Assembly (NCBI GenBank): GCA_910579125.1
Contig: CAJTTH010000013.1
Coordinates: 43,457 to 68,083 of the forward strand
Direction of reading: 5' to 3'
DNA from: an uncultured Oscillospiraceae bacterium
GTDB lineage: Bacteria > Bacillota > Clostridia > Oscillospirales > Ruminococcaceae
DNA length: 24,627 nucleotides
How positions within the stretch are numbered: position 1 is the first letter of the stretch; every line of letters begins with the position of its first letter. The position numbers and the translations under genes were made by a program. Shown piece by piece: positions 1 to 7,363 of this stretch. The notes beneath the pieces were generated by a model. The model saw only the letters and a list, made by a program, of their open reading frames with translations, was not told the origin of the DNA and did no database searches.

Positions 1-302
1 AGGGACAGGAGATAGCGGCGCTGTGGAGGCTGTTCGACGATATGGGCAATGGCGGCGTTGAGCTTTTTTTCGGCAGCGGAGAGATCTGCTGCGGGAATGC
101 CCTGCGCGGTCTTGAAAAGGTCGGCTGCAAAAAAGCGGAGGAGCTGTTCCGCCGCGCTTATGATAAGCTTTTCGGAGAGATATATTCCGGCGAGCCGCAG
201 CTTGACGATGAGGACGGCGAGCTTATGATGGAAACGGATACAACGTTCTGGGATGGTCTTGACGCGGAGCTTGCAAAGGCGGCGTTCGAGTTTTATTATT
301 GA
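1..302 (+). CDS. DUF4375 (DMP19-like) protein, 5'-truncated
   Basis: The reading frame is open from the left edge of the window (frame starting at base 3) and stops with TGA at 300-302, so only the C-terminal ~99 residues are visible. They include EIAALWRLFDDMGNGG, then a segment with VELFFGSGEICCGNALRGLEKVGCKKAEELF, given here only as key positions: an aromatic pair after the glycines, a small-residue helix, and a Gly-Cys before the last helix. The complete next gene shows the same order (EIAALWKLAADMYGGG, then GCNNVYKLFENAY), so the two are paralogues. The pattern resembles DUF4375, the family of the Neisseria DNA-mimic protein DMP19. Biochemical role unknown; DNA mimicry in this organism would be a guess. 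It lies 13 bases before its paralogue. The ATG at 42 is internal to the conserved domain and is not taken as the start. Confidence 0.72.
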   Translation, partial: GQEIAALWRLFDDMGNGGVELFFGSGEICCGNALRGLEKVGCKKAEELFRRAYDKLFGEIYSGEPQLDDEDGELMMETDTTFWDGLDAELAKAAFEFYY

Positions 303-315
303 TCGGAGATGCGGT

Positions 316-795
316 ATGGAGGACTTTGACGAGCTGTGGAATGAATATGCCGCAGCTTTCAACGATAAACTTGAAACCGAAAACGGCGGCGAATGGGCAA
401 GGCTTGACGAGACCGAACAAGAGATCGCTGCGCTATGGAAGCTGGCGGCGGATATGTACGGCGGCGGCTTCGACGTGTTTTTCCTTTACTGGGGATACGA
501 CTGCTATTCCCATGCAATGCGCGGGATCAAGCGTATCGCGGACGCAAACGGCGGTTTGAATAAAATCGGCTGCAATAACGTGTACAAGTTGTTTGAGAAC
601 GCATACAAAAAGGTTTTCGCGAGGTTTGAGAACGACGAACGGATAAAGTCGTATGAGGATATCGGAAGGTATCTTACCGAAAAGGACGCGGAAATTCTCG
701 AAAAGACTTACGAGGACTTTGACGAAAGGCTGGGTCCGCTGCTTTGCCGCAGAGCGTATGAATATTACTGCAAAAAGCTGAACAAAACCATGTAA
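316..795 (+). CDS. DUF4375 (DMP19-like) protein, complete
   Basis: This 159-residue, acidic, soluble protein has no signal peptide. ATG 316 is chosen because GGAG lies at 305-308 with a 7-base gap; an upstream in-frame GTG at 253 would run through the end of the previous gene and add a basic, non-conserved segment. The core, EIAALWKLAADMYGGG followed by an aromatic-rich stretch (FDVFFLYWGYDCY) and a closing helix GCNNVYKLFENAYKKVF, matches the DUF4375 layout and the preceding truncated gene. Compared with that paralogue, the C-terminus is longer (IGRYLTEKDAEILEKTYEDF and on). DUF4375 includes DMP19, which mimics DNA and sequesters a repressor; whether this member binds a DNA-binding protein is not shown by sequence. 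It appears to be cotranscribed with speE, 48 bases downstream. Confidence 0.72.
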   Translation: MEDFDELWNEYAAAFNDKLETENGGEWARLDETEQEIAALWKLAADMYGGGFDVFFLYWGYDCYSHAMRGIKRIADANGGLNKIGCNNVYKLFENAYKKVFARFENDERIKSYEDIGRYLTEKDAEILEKTYEDFDERLGPLLCRRAYEYYCKKLNKTM

Positions 796-843
796 CGTTC
801 GCTGTATATCAGTCTGCGAAAGCGTTTAATACGGGGGGATAAA

Positions 844-1704
844 ATGGAACTGTGGTTCACGGAAAACCACACAGACAGCGTGAGGTTTTCGATAAAGATC
901 AAGCGGCACTTGTTCTCGGAGCAGAGCGAGTTTCAGAAGATCGATGTGCTCGAGAGCGAGGAATTCGGGCGAATGCTCGTGTTGGACGGTTTTCTTATGC
1001 TTACCGAAAAGGACGAGTACATCTACCATGAGATGATAACGCACGTTCCGCTGTCGGTCAATCCCGGAATAAGGCGCGTGCTTGTCATCGGCGGCGGCGA
1101 CGGCGGCGCGGTGCGCGAGCTTTGCCGCTTCGGAAACGTGGAGCATATCGACATGGTGGAGATCGACAGGCGCGTTGTTGAGGTATGCCGCGAGTATCTG
1201 CCAAAGACTGCGTGCAGTCTGGACGATCCGAGGGTTCATTTGTATTACGAGGACGGCTTAAAATTCGTGCGCAGAGCCGAAAACGAGTACGATCTGATAA
1301 TCGTGGACAGCACAGACCCGTTCGGTCCGGGTGAGGGATTGTTCACAAAGGAGTTTTACGGGAACTGCTACAAGGCGCTGGGCGAAAACGGAATACTCGT
1401 AAATCAGCATGAAAGCACGTTCTACAACGAATACGCCAAGGCGATGAAACGCGCCCACAGCCGCATAAAGAGTTTTTTCCCGATAGCGCTGGTGTATCAG
1501 GCGCATATCCCGACTTACCCGAGCGGACACTGGCTGTTCGGGTTCGCGTCCAAGAAATTTCACCCCGTAAACGACCAGAACGCCGATTGGTGGGTGGCGC
1601 AGGGGCTGAAAACGGGCTACTACAACAGGTTCGTCCACAGCGGCTGCTTTGCGCTGCCGCAGAACGTGCGCGACGTTCTCCGCGAAACGGAGGCGGAAAA
1701 GTGA
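844..1704 (+). CDS. speE: Spermidine synthase (polyamine aminopropyltransferase)
   Basis: A 286-residue cytoplasmic enzyme of normal family length. It transfers the aminopropyl group of decarboxylated S-adenosylmethionine to putrescine (or a related amine). Visible family marks are an N-terminal beta domain, the substrate segment LDG..LTEKDEYIYHEM (about 48-64), the nucleotide-binding GGGDGG at 83-88, EID at 107-109, and the catalytic-site DSTDP at 155-159 followed by the gatekeeper-like GEGLFTKEFY. Overall the sequence recalls Thermotoga-type SpeE. The start ATG follows a run of G residues (832-837). No speD, the source of decarboxylated SAM, is in the window, so the donor must come from a gene elsewhere. 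The neighbours encode the alternative carboxyspermidine/carboxynorspermidine route, so the exact amine acceptor is uncertain. Confidence 0.93.
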   Translation: MELWFTENHTDSVRFSIKIKRHLFSEQSEFQKIDVLESEEFGRMLVLDGFLMLTEKDEYIYHEMITHVPLSVNPGIRRVLVIGGGDGGAVRELCRFGNVEHIDMVEIDRRVVEVCREYLPKTACSLDDPRVHLYYEDGLKFVRRAENEYDLIIVDSTDPFGPGEGLFTKEFYGNCYKALGENGILVNQHESTFYNEYAKAMKRAHSRIKSFFPIALVYQAHIPTYPSGHWLFGFASKKFHPVNDQNADWWVAQGLKTGYYNRFVHSGCFALPQNVRDVLRETEAEK

Positions 1705-1759
1705 AATTTCGGTGACCTTTTGGTTTTTGAATATTTATAATTTTATGGGAGGTACTGTT

Positions 1760-2128
1760 ATGCTTATTGATTTTGACAAGATTGTACATTCGACTATCGA
1801 GAACTTCCGCGGCGGCGAGAAGAACACGCGTATGGCAATGTACACCGACGACGTGAACCGCATTATGAAAGTAACTCTGCGCCCGGGCGCTTCGATAGGT
1901 CTGCACAGGCACACCACAAGCTCGGAGATTATTTTCGTTATCACGGGCAGCGGCGTTATGACCTGCGACGGCGTTGAGGAGGAGCTGCGTTCGGGATTGT
2001 GTTCGTACTGCCCTATCGGCAGCGAGCATACGCTGCGGAATTCGGGACAGGACGAGTTGGTGTTCTACGCGGTAGTGCCCGAGCATGACGTGGATTTTGA
2101 CGAGATCAACGGGGAGGTCGAGGAATGA
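1760..2128 (+). CDS. Small single-domain cupin protein
   Basis: A 122-residue protein with one cupin_2 barrel. ATG 1760 is preferred because GGGAGG at 1747-1752 is 7 bases away; ATG 1745 overlaps that site. Motif 1 is complete, GLHRHTTSSEIIFVITGSG, giving metal-ligand candidates His49, His51 and Glu56. Motif 2 is GLCSYCPIGSEHTLRNSG with His90. A mononuclear metal site is therefore likely. The gene overlaps the downstream carboxynorspermidine synthase by four bases (ATGA), which suggests translational coupling and a shared pathway. Substrate is not identifiable from sequence: it could be an enzyme, a small-molecule sensor, or an accessory factor for polyamine metabolism. Placement between speE and the dehydrogenase gene is the only functional hint. 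Confidence 0.85.
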   Translation: MLIDFDKIVHSTIENFRGGEKNTRMAMYTDDVNRIMKVTLRPGASIGLHRHTTSSEIIFVITGSGVMTCDGVEEELRSGLCSYCPIGSEHTLRNSGQDELVFYAVVPEHDVDFDEINGEVEE

Positions 2129-3327
2129 GCAGAGCGTTAATTATCGGCGCAGGCGGCGTGGCGAGCGTCGTTATCGCGAAATGCTGTCAGAACAGCGAGG
2201 TTTTCACGGAAATTATGATAGCGAGCCGCACTAAATCAAAGTGCGACGCGTTCAAGGAGAAGCTGCAGCCGACCACCAAGACGGTCATTTCGACCGCGCA
2301 GGTGGACGCGGACAACGTTCCCGAGCTTGTGGCGCTTATAAAGAGCTATCAGCCCGAGATCGTCATAAATGTCGCACTGCCGTATCAGGACTTGCATATT
2401 ATGGACGCTTGTCTTGAATGTAAAGTTAACTATCTTGACACCGCGAATTACGAGCCCGAGGACACCGCGAAGTTTGAGTATTCGTGGCAGTGGGCTTACC
2501 GCGAGCGCTTTGAAAAGGCGGGTATTACGGCGATACTCGGGTGCGGCTTTGACCCGGGAGTTACGGGCGTGTTCTCGGCGTACGCGATGAAGCACGAGTT
2601 TGACGAGATAAACTATATCGACATTCTCGACTGCAACGGCGGAGATCACGGCTATCCGTTTGCGACCAACTTCAACCCCGAGATAAATATCCGCGAGGTC
2701 TCCGCAAAAGGCTCGTACATTGAGGACGGCAAGTGGGTCGAGACCGAGCCTATGGAGATAAAGCGCGTTTACAACTTTAAGGACGTCGGCGAAAAGGATA
2801 TGTATCTGCTTCACCACGAGGAGCTGGAAAGTCTCGCGCTGAATATCAAGGGTATCAAGCGCATACGCTTCTTTATGACGTTCGGGCAGAGCTATCTGAC
2901 ACATCTGAAATGTCTGGAAAACGTCGGAATGACCTCAATAAAGCCCATTATGTTCGAGGGTAAGGAGATCGTTCCGCTGCAATTTCTGAAAGCAGTGCTG
3001 CCCGACCCGTCGACGCTCGGTCCGAGGACGGTCGGCAAGACGAATATCGGCTGTATTTTCCGCGGCAAAAAGGACGGCAAGGACAAGAATTACTACCTGT
3101 TCAACGTCTGCGATCATCAGGAGTGCTACAAGGAGGTCGGCTCGCAGGCCATCTCCTACACAACGGGCGTTCCCGCGATGATAGGCGCGGCAATGGTGCT
3201 CACGGGCGAGTGGAAGAAGCCGGGCGTGTTCAACGTTGAGGAGATGAACCCCGATCCGTTTATGTACGAACTGAACAAGTGGGGGCTGCCGTGGCAGGAG
3301 GACAGAGATCCTGTGCTGGTGGACTGA
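2125..3327 (+). CDS. Carboxynorspermidine/carboxyspermidine synthase (saccharopine dehydrogenase family)
   Basis: A 400-residue cytoplasmic dehydrogenase. It begins with a Rossmann nucleotide site, ALIIGAGGVASVV (residues 4-16), consistent with NAD(P)H use. The middle carries GCGFDPGVTGVF and DILDCNGGDHGYPFATNFNP, typical of the carboxynorspermidine synthase branch rather than lysine-pathway saccharopine dehydrogenases; the C-terminus carries the YTTGVPAMIGAAM helix. The family reductively condenses L-aspartate semialdehyde with a diamine (putrescine or diaminopropane; some relatives use agmatine) to a carboxy-polyamine, which NspC then decarboxylates. The synthase and the decarboxylase nspC are both in this operon, only the DUF3795 gene apart, which supports the pathway assignment. 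GGGGAGG at 2111-2117 precedes the start. Which diamine is used cannot be read from the sequence. Confidence 0.9.
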   Translation: MSRALIIGAGGVASVVIAKCCQNSEVFTEIMIASRTKSKCDAFKEKLQPTTKTVISTAQVDADNVPELVALIKSYQPEIVINVALPYQDLHIMDACLECKVNYLDTANYEPEDTAKFEYSWQWAYRERFEKAGITAILGCGFDPGVTGVFSAYAMKHEFDEINYIDILDCNGGDHGYPFATNFNPEINIREVSAKGSYIEDGKWVETEPMEIKRVYNFKDVGEKDMYLLHHEELESLALNIKGIKRIRFFMTFGQSYLTHLKCLENVGMTSIKPIMFEGKEIVPLQFLKAVLPDPSTLGPRTVGKTNIGCIFRGKKDGKDKNYYLFNVCDHQECYKEVGSQAISYTTGVPAMIGAAMVLTGEWKKPGVFNVEEMNPDPFMYELNKWGLPWQEDRDPVLVD

Positions 3328-3369
3328 TATCCGCCGACTGTTGCGGACAGATAAATCGGAGGTGACCGA

Positions 3370-3744
3370 ATGAAAAGAGAACTTGGAATAGCGCGGTGCG
3401 GATTGGCTTGTTGCCTATGCTCCGAAAACGCGGAATGCGGCGGCTGCACTTCCGAAGAATGCCACGATAAAGACTGGTGCGAAAATCTGAAATGCTCACG
3501 CGAAAAGGGAATATCGAATTGCTTTTTATGCGAAAGCGACTGCAAAAAGGGGCTTCTGGCGAAGATAAAGCCGTATGCGTTCACGTTGTTTGCCAAGCGT
3601 TATGGCGTTGAAGCGTTGCTTGACTGCCTTGAGCGGAACGAGAAAAACGGCGTGGTCTATCACCGCGAGGGAATAAACGGCGATTACGATGATTTTGACG
3701 ACGTTGAGGAGCTTATTGCTTTTATAAAAAGCGGACAGCGGTAA
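3370..3744 (+). CDS. DUF3795 cysteine-rich protein
   Basis: A 124-residue protein with twelve cysteines in its first 58 residues (10, 14, 15, 17, 23, 26, 31, 37, 42, 51, 54, 58), followed by an all-helical cysteine-free half. The opening IARCGLACCLC and the CGGC/CxxC spacing match DUF3795, a small family found widely in anaerobes and thought to bind zinc or an iron-sulfur cluster; function not established. There is no signal peptide or membrane segment. GGAGGTG at 3358-3364 fixes the start. It sits between the two enzymes of the carboxy-polyamine route, 42 bases after the synthase and 33 before nspC, so it is likely co-expressed. A direct role in polyamine synthesis is possible but not supported by anything other than position. 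Confidence 0.85.
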   Translation: MKRELGIARCGLACCLCSENAECGGCTSEECHDKDWCENLKCSREKGISNCFLCESDCKKGLLAKIKPYAFTLFAKRYGVEALLDCLERNEKNGVVYHREGINGDYDDFDDVEELIAFIKSGQR

Positions 3745-3777
3745 CGGACGATACATTCGCAAAAGTGAGGGCAGCCA

Positions 3778-4908
3778 ATGATTTGGATAAACAATGTCGA
3801 AACCCCGTGTTACGTCATTGACGAGCGGCGACTGAGGGAAAATCTGGAAATACTCGCCGAGGTTAAGCGACGCTCGGGCTGCAAGATATTGCTGGCGCAA
3901 AAGGCATATTCCGCGTTCGCGACGTATCCGCTTATCGCGGAGTATCTTGACGGCTGCACGGCGAGCGGTCTGTACGAGGCTCGTCTCGGATATGAGGAGC
4001 TTGCGGAGCCGTTCGGTCGCGAGAACCACATATTTTCTCCCGCTTACCGCGACGAGGAGTTTGACGAGATCGCGGGGATATGCGGTCACATCAGCTTCAA
4101 CAATATTCATCAGTACGAGAAGTTCAAGGACAGAGCCAAGGGCGCGTCCTGCGGTATCAGAATAAATCCCGAGTTTTCCACGCAGGAGCACGGTATTTAC
4201 GATCCGTGCGGCGAGTTTTCGCGGCTCGGCGCGACGATCGCGAATTTTCCCGATCTGCCCGACGGCGTTGAGGGACTGCATTTTCACACGCTCTGCGAAC
4301 AAAACGCCGAACCGCTCTGTAAAACAATGGCGGCAGTTTCAGAGAAGTTCGGCAAATACCTCGGCAGAATAAAGTGGCTGAATATGGGCGGCGGTCATCA
4401 TATCACCCGCCTCGATTACGACGTCGAGCTGTTGATCGAGGAAATCAGCTTTGAAAGAAATATGTACGGCTTTGACGTTTATCTTGAACCGGGAGAGGCA
4501 GTTGCCCTGAACGCTGGGTATCTTGTCACAACGGTGCTTGATACGTTCAGAAACGGTATGGATATCGCGATAACGGACGCGTCGGCGGCGTGCCATATGC
4601 CCGATGTTCTGGAAATGCCGTACCGCCCGAATATACAAGGCGCGGGGCTGCCGAACGAGAAAGCGTTCACTTACCGCTTGGGCGGAAACACCTGTCTCGC
4701 GGGGGATATCATCGGCGATTATTCCTTTGACAATCCGCTGAGAGAGGGAGACAGGCTGGTTTTCGAGGATATGGCGATCTACTCGATGTGCAAAAACAAC
4801 ACGTTCAACGGCATAGCGCTGCCGTCGATATATTTGCTCCGCGAAAACGGAGAGCACGAGCTGCTGAAAAAATTCGGCTACGGGGATTTTAAAGGAAGAT
4901 TATCATGA
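3778..4908 (+). CDS. nspC: Carboxynorspermidine/carboxyspermidine decarboxylase
   Basis: A 376-residue PLP enzyme of the alanine-racemase-fold (fold III) decarboxylases, the usual NspC length. The N-terminal barrel starts at TPCYVIDERRLRENLEIL, and the PLP lysine is expected at Lys42 in ILLAQKAYS. Other family marks are GLHFHTLCEQ, the phosphate-binding WLNMGGGHH, EPGEAVALNAGYLVTTV, and TCLAGDIIGDYSF near the C-terminus, supplying the cysteine/aspartate of the partner active site in the dimer. It decarboxylates carboxynorspermidine or carboxyspermidine to norspermidine or spermidine in the cytoplasm. The upstream synthase gene gives the substrate. The product chain length is not predictable here. 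Only 15 bases separate it from the next gene, an SMI1/KNR4-like protein. Confidence 0.93.
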   Translation: MIWINNVETPCYVIDERRLRENLEILAEVKRRSGCKILLAQKAYSAFATYPLIAEYLDGCTASGLYEARLGYEELAEPFGRENHIFSPAYRDEEFDEIAGICGHISFNNIHQYEKFKDRAKGASCGIRINPEFSTQEHGIYDPCGEFSRLGATIANFPDLPDGVEGLHFHTLCEQNAEPLCKTMAAVSEKFGKYLGRIKWLNMGGGHHITRLDYDVELLIEEISFERNMYGFDVYLEPGEAVALNAGYLVTTVLDTFRNGMDIAITDASAACHMPDVLEMPYRPNIQGAGLPNEKAFTYRLGGNTCLAGDIIGDYSFDNPLREGDRLVFEDMAIYSMCKNNTFNGIALPSIYLLRENGEHELLKKFGYGDFKGRLS

Positions 4909-4923
4909 TCGGGGAGTGAGACA

Positions 4924-5571
4924 ATGGCTGTCTTGTACAATGTTGAGCCGTTCAAGGCTATGAAAATACTGTATCAGGGAGCTGTTGACGGTTTCCCCGA
5001 GGAGGATTTCGCGCGCAACGAAAAAGAGCGCGGGATAGTTCTGCCGCAGATGCTCAAGCGCTTTCTCGCGGATTACGGCTATATGACGGTGAACAGACTT
5101 TCAAGCAGCGTGCGTATGCTTCACCCTAACATAATGACGCGCCGTGTGTTCCGTTACGGCGGCGACCGCGAGCTTCCGCTGCTGATACTCGGCAGAGTGG
5201 GCGCTTTTCAGGTCGCGATCTCAAACGAGCACGCGCCCGACCCCGAGATTTTTCTGCTGAAGCAGACGCCCGAACAGATTTGCATACTGCCGAGCGACGA
5301 TACGGTCTCGGAGATATTAAAGGTAATGGTGTGCGGAGTGCTGCTGAAATGCGAGGGCGCGGAAATTGTCAACGATCCGCAGCTGGCGGTTCGGCGGCTG
5401 AAAGAAAACGACGTCGATCTGCTGAAAATACCCTTTGAGCCTAGGCTGCGGCGCGAGTATTCGATCTGTTTCAGCGAGGAGCTGAGGACGTTTACGGCTG
5501 CTGAATTTGTCAATGGAGAGCTTGAGAGATTCTTCTTTGTGAGGTCGGAGAAATTTATTGCAGTAAAGTAA
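4924..5571 (+). CDS. SMI1/KNR4-like protein, single domain
   Basis: A 215-residue soluble protein. The segment NEKERGIVLPQMLKRFLADY (residues 32-51) has the acidic-residue-then LP..LK.FL..Y pattern of SMI1/KNR4 (SUKH) proteins; later parts show alternating strands ending in PSDDTVSEIL. Assignment is by pattern only, and the remainder is divergent. It is clearly a paralogue of the next gene, sharing the MAVLYN start, NEKERG, the LP-helix and the PSD segment. SUKH proteins often act as immunity proteins for contact-dependent or secreted toxins, but no toxin gene is visible here, so a housekeeping or scaffold role is equally open. GGGGAGTGAG just upstream gives the ribosome site. It probably lies in the same operon as nspC, 15 bases upstream. 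Confidence 0.6.
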   Translation: MAVLYNVEPFKAMKILYQGAVDGFPEEDFARNEKERGIVLPQMLKRFLADYGYMTVNRLSSSVRMLHPNIMTRRVFRYGGDRELPLLILGRVGAFQVAISNEHAPDPEIFLLKQTPEQICILPSDDTVSEILKVMVCGVLLKCEGAEIVNDPQLAVRRLKENDVDLLKIPFEPRLRREYSICFSEELRTFTAAEFVNGELERFFFVRSEKFIAVK

Positions 5572-5589
5572 CGCGTATCGGAGGTGCTT

Positions 5590-6858
5590 ATGGCTGTATT
5601 GTATAATCTAAGCCCGTTAAAGGCAATGGAGCTGTTCTACGGCGGCGAAAAGCGCGGTGTGTGGAAAGGCGATTTCATTAAAAACGAAAAGGAACGCGGA
5701 CTTGTTTTGCCGCCTGAGCTCAAGGAGTTTCTGGAAAATTACGCCTACCTTGGAATAAATGAGGGCGGCGAGGGAAGGTTTAAGCTGTTTCATCCGGATG
5801 GTATAGGCGGCGTGCTGCTGGAGGACGATGAGGAGGGGGATATCCACCTGCTTGTTATAGGTGTGCTGAACGATCTGTGGGTGGCGATTCGCATGGACGA
5901 GTGCGATTATCTGCGGATAGTTTTCGGCGAGAGCTCAGATGACGGTACAATGTGGACGCCTTCCGACAACGGAACGCTGGAGGGAATGTATTCGGTGATG
6001 TTTTGCGCGCAGCTTTACCGCTCCGCCGACTCGTTTGTTTTCGAGGATTCCCTCGAGATCGATGCGGTATTGAAAAGGCACGGCGCGGACAAGTCGCTCA
6101 TACTGCCGTCGGAGGGGAGTGTGCAGCGTATTTCGCTCTGTTACGATGAGGACAACGGTGCGTTCATTACTGCGGACTTTTCGGAGAACGACCGGATCGA
6201 GATGCTCCATGTCGTTCCGCGAAAGACCTTTGAGCAGCGCAAGGCGGAGAAGTATGCCACGGTCTCACTCGACGAGCTTAAGGTGTTGTTTGACGGAGAG
6301 TATTACGGAAATTCGCTGCGGTGCGACTATGAGCACGCTCTTGAAATAGAGCTCGAGATAATAAAAAGACTGGAGAACACGGGAGCGGGCGATCAGGAGC
6401 TGTATGAGCAGTACAAGCTCGCGGGGCGGTGCTGTTGGTCGCTGAAGCGTCCTGATGAGGCTCTGGAATGGTACGGCAAGTCAGGCGCGATAGTTGAAAG
6501 GCTGGGCGATCCCAAAAAACTGGCGGAGTATTATCACATTCTGGCGAATTTCTACGCTGACAACGGGCAGTGGGAAAAGAGCGACGAGCTTTACGACAAG
6601 CAGCTTGCCGTTATTCGCGGTAATTTTCCCGACGACGTTTATCAGATCGGAATGAACTACCTGTCGCGCGCGCAGTTCCTTGACGGCGCGCAGGGAGAGC
6701 CGGAGCGCGTTATCGAGCTGTGCAACCTCGCGTTGGAGCAGTTTCAACAGAACCCGCACGACAGCGGCTGCAAGTACGAGACCGCCCGTGCCCAGCAGCT
6801 GCGCGGAGGGGCAAAACGCCGCAAAAAAGAGCTTGACAAACGTAAGAACGCGGAATGA
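5590..6858 (+). CDS. SMI1/KNR4-like domain fused to TPR-like repeats
   Basis: A 422-residue soluble protein. ATG 5590 is used because GGAGG at 5580-5584 is 5 bases away; an in-frame GTG at 5584 overlaps that site. Residues 1 to about 215 repeat the preceding gene (MAVLYN, NEKERGLVLPPELKEFLENY, then a PSDN segment), so this is a tandem duplicate. Residues about 230-410 are helical and TPR-like: helix pairs such as ELYEQYKLAGRCCWSLKRPD, EALEWYGKSGAIVERLGD, KLAEYYHILANFYADNGQWE and KSDELYDKQLAVI, spaced about 35-40 residues. The lysine/arginine-rich tail RRKKELDKRK closes it. The fusion suggests a protein-protein adaptor. It is the last gene before an intrinsic terminator at 6908-6938. No enzymatic motif is visible. 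Confidence 0.65.
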   Translation: MAVLYNLSPLKAMELFYGGEKRGVWKGDFIKNEKERGLVLPPELKEFLENYAYLGINEGGEGRFKLFHPDGIGGVLLEDDEEGDIHLLVIGVLNDLWVAIRMDECDYLRIVFGESSDDGTMWTPSDNGTLEGMYSVMFCAQLYRSADSFVFEDSLEIDAVLKRHGADKSLILPSEGSVQRISLCYDEDNGAFITADFSENDRIEMLHVVPRKTFEQRKAEKYATVSLDELKVLFDGEYYGNSLRCDYEHALEIELEIIKRLENTGAGDQELYEQYKLAGRCCWSLKRPDEALEWYGKSGAIVERLGDPKKLAEYYHILANFYADNGQWEKSDELYDKQLAVIRGNFPDDVYQIGMNYLSRAQFLDGAQGEPERVIELCNLALEQFQQNPHDSGCKYETARAQQLRGGAKRRKKELDKRKNAE

Positions 6859-6907
6859 TTCGAGGTTTTCCCGCATTTAACCGAACTAAAAAACTTTAAT
6901 TACTTAA

Positions 6908-6938
6908 ATCGACATCGTTACGGCGGTGTCGATTTTTT
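6908..6938 (+). terminator. Intrinsic terminator ending the polyamine-SMI1 operon
   Basis: A ten-pair stem (6908-6917 with 6924-6933, one G-U pair) closes a six-base loop and runs into six T residues at 6933-6938. It lies 50 bases after the TPR-fusion gene and is the first such structure after the polyamine genes, so it probably ends that transcript. Confidence 0.85.
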
Positions 6939-7165
6939 GTATCCGGTTTGTGTTTCTGAAATCGCGCGTATTATGAACAACAGTGGCAAAACGTGTCGTT
7001 TTGCTCAAGATATGGATTTGTTTTTTTGCGTTCGTCCATATATTGTAAAAACGCACGGTTTTTTTCATTATTCTAACTATTTTGAAAGATGGTTTTTGTT
7101 AAAAGTGCACAAAAATATGAACAAAAGTTTATCTTGATTTTTTCTCTAAAGACCGAATTTAGCAC
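6939..7165. other. AT-rich intergenic region without a supported gene
   Basis: This is the gene-free part of the space between the operon terminator and the mraZ promoters. I see no Shine-Dalgarno-preceded reading frame. A perfect small palindrome is present, GCAAAACG-TGT-CGTTTTGC at 6986-7004. Two weaker hairpins overlap each other, 7010-7016 with 7035-7041, and 7027-7032 with 7050-7055; the latter is followed by a T run at 7059-7065 that could act as a weak backup terminator. The base composition is much richer in A and T than the neighbouring genes. Confidence 0.5.
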
Positions 7166-7194
7166 TTGAAAAAATTTTCCAAGTAGGGTATAAT
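7166..7194 (+). promoter_or_regulatory. Sigma-A promoter P1 of the dcw cluster
   Basis: TTGAAA at 7166-7171 and a perfect TATAAT at 7189-7194 are separated by 17 bases. Initiation is expected at about 7201, giving a leader of roughly 160 bases before mraZ. Confidence 0.88.
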
Positions 7195-7200
7195 ATGATT

Positions 7201-7237
7201 GTGGGGAAAAGTGGTGTGAAAATTCACTGTTTTGGTG
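7201..7237 (+). promoter_or_regulatory. mraZ: Candidate MraZ-binding boxes
   Basis: TGGGG at 7202-7206 and TGGTG at 7212-7216 are spaced exactly ten bases apart, one helical turn, and a further TGGTG lies at 7233-7237 slightly out of register. MraZ proteins are known to bind tandem TGGGN-type repeats with about ten-base periodicity in their own promoter. Here they sit at the expected P1 start site and upstream of P2, a sensible place for autoregulation. Only the first copy matches the E. coli-type motif well. Confidence 0.5.
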
Positions 7238-7267
7238 AAAAGTTCATTGAAAATAAAGAAAGCACTT

Positions 7268-7297
7268 TTGACCGACAGGGAAAATATATATTATAAT
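7268..7297 (+). promoter_or_regulatory. Sigma-A promoter P2 of the dcw cluster
   Basis: TTGACC at 7268-7273 and a perfect TATAAT at 7292-7297 are 18 bases apart. Initiation would be at about 7304, leaving about 60 bases of leader before the chosen mraZ start. A small hairpin (7310-7314 with 7322-7326) follows in the leader. Confidence 0.75.
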
Positions 7298-7363
7298 CTA
7301 CGAAAAATGCCGTCTGAGGAGGACGGAACGGCGCTTTTAAGGCTGGTGCAAGGGGGAATGGAA

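Noticed and set aside
1712..1741. Promoter-like GTGACC-18-TATAAT before the cupin gene
   Set aside because: The start site would fall at about 1748, inside the ribosome site, leaving almost no leader; the -35 has only four matching bases.
7027..7065. Hairpin with T run before mraZ
   Set aside because: The stem is six pairs with a 17-base loop and three bases intervene before the T run; too weak to call a terminator.
6937..7137. A 66-codon + frame in the gap before mraZ
   Set aside because: There is no Shine-Dalgarno, it begins directly after the terminator T run, and its composition follows the AT-rich intergenic DNA.
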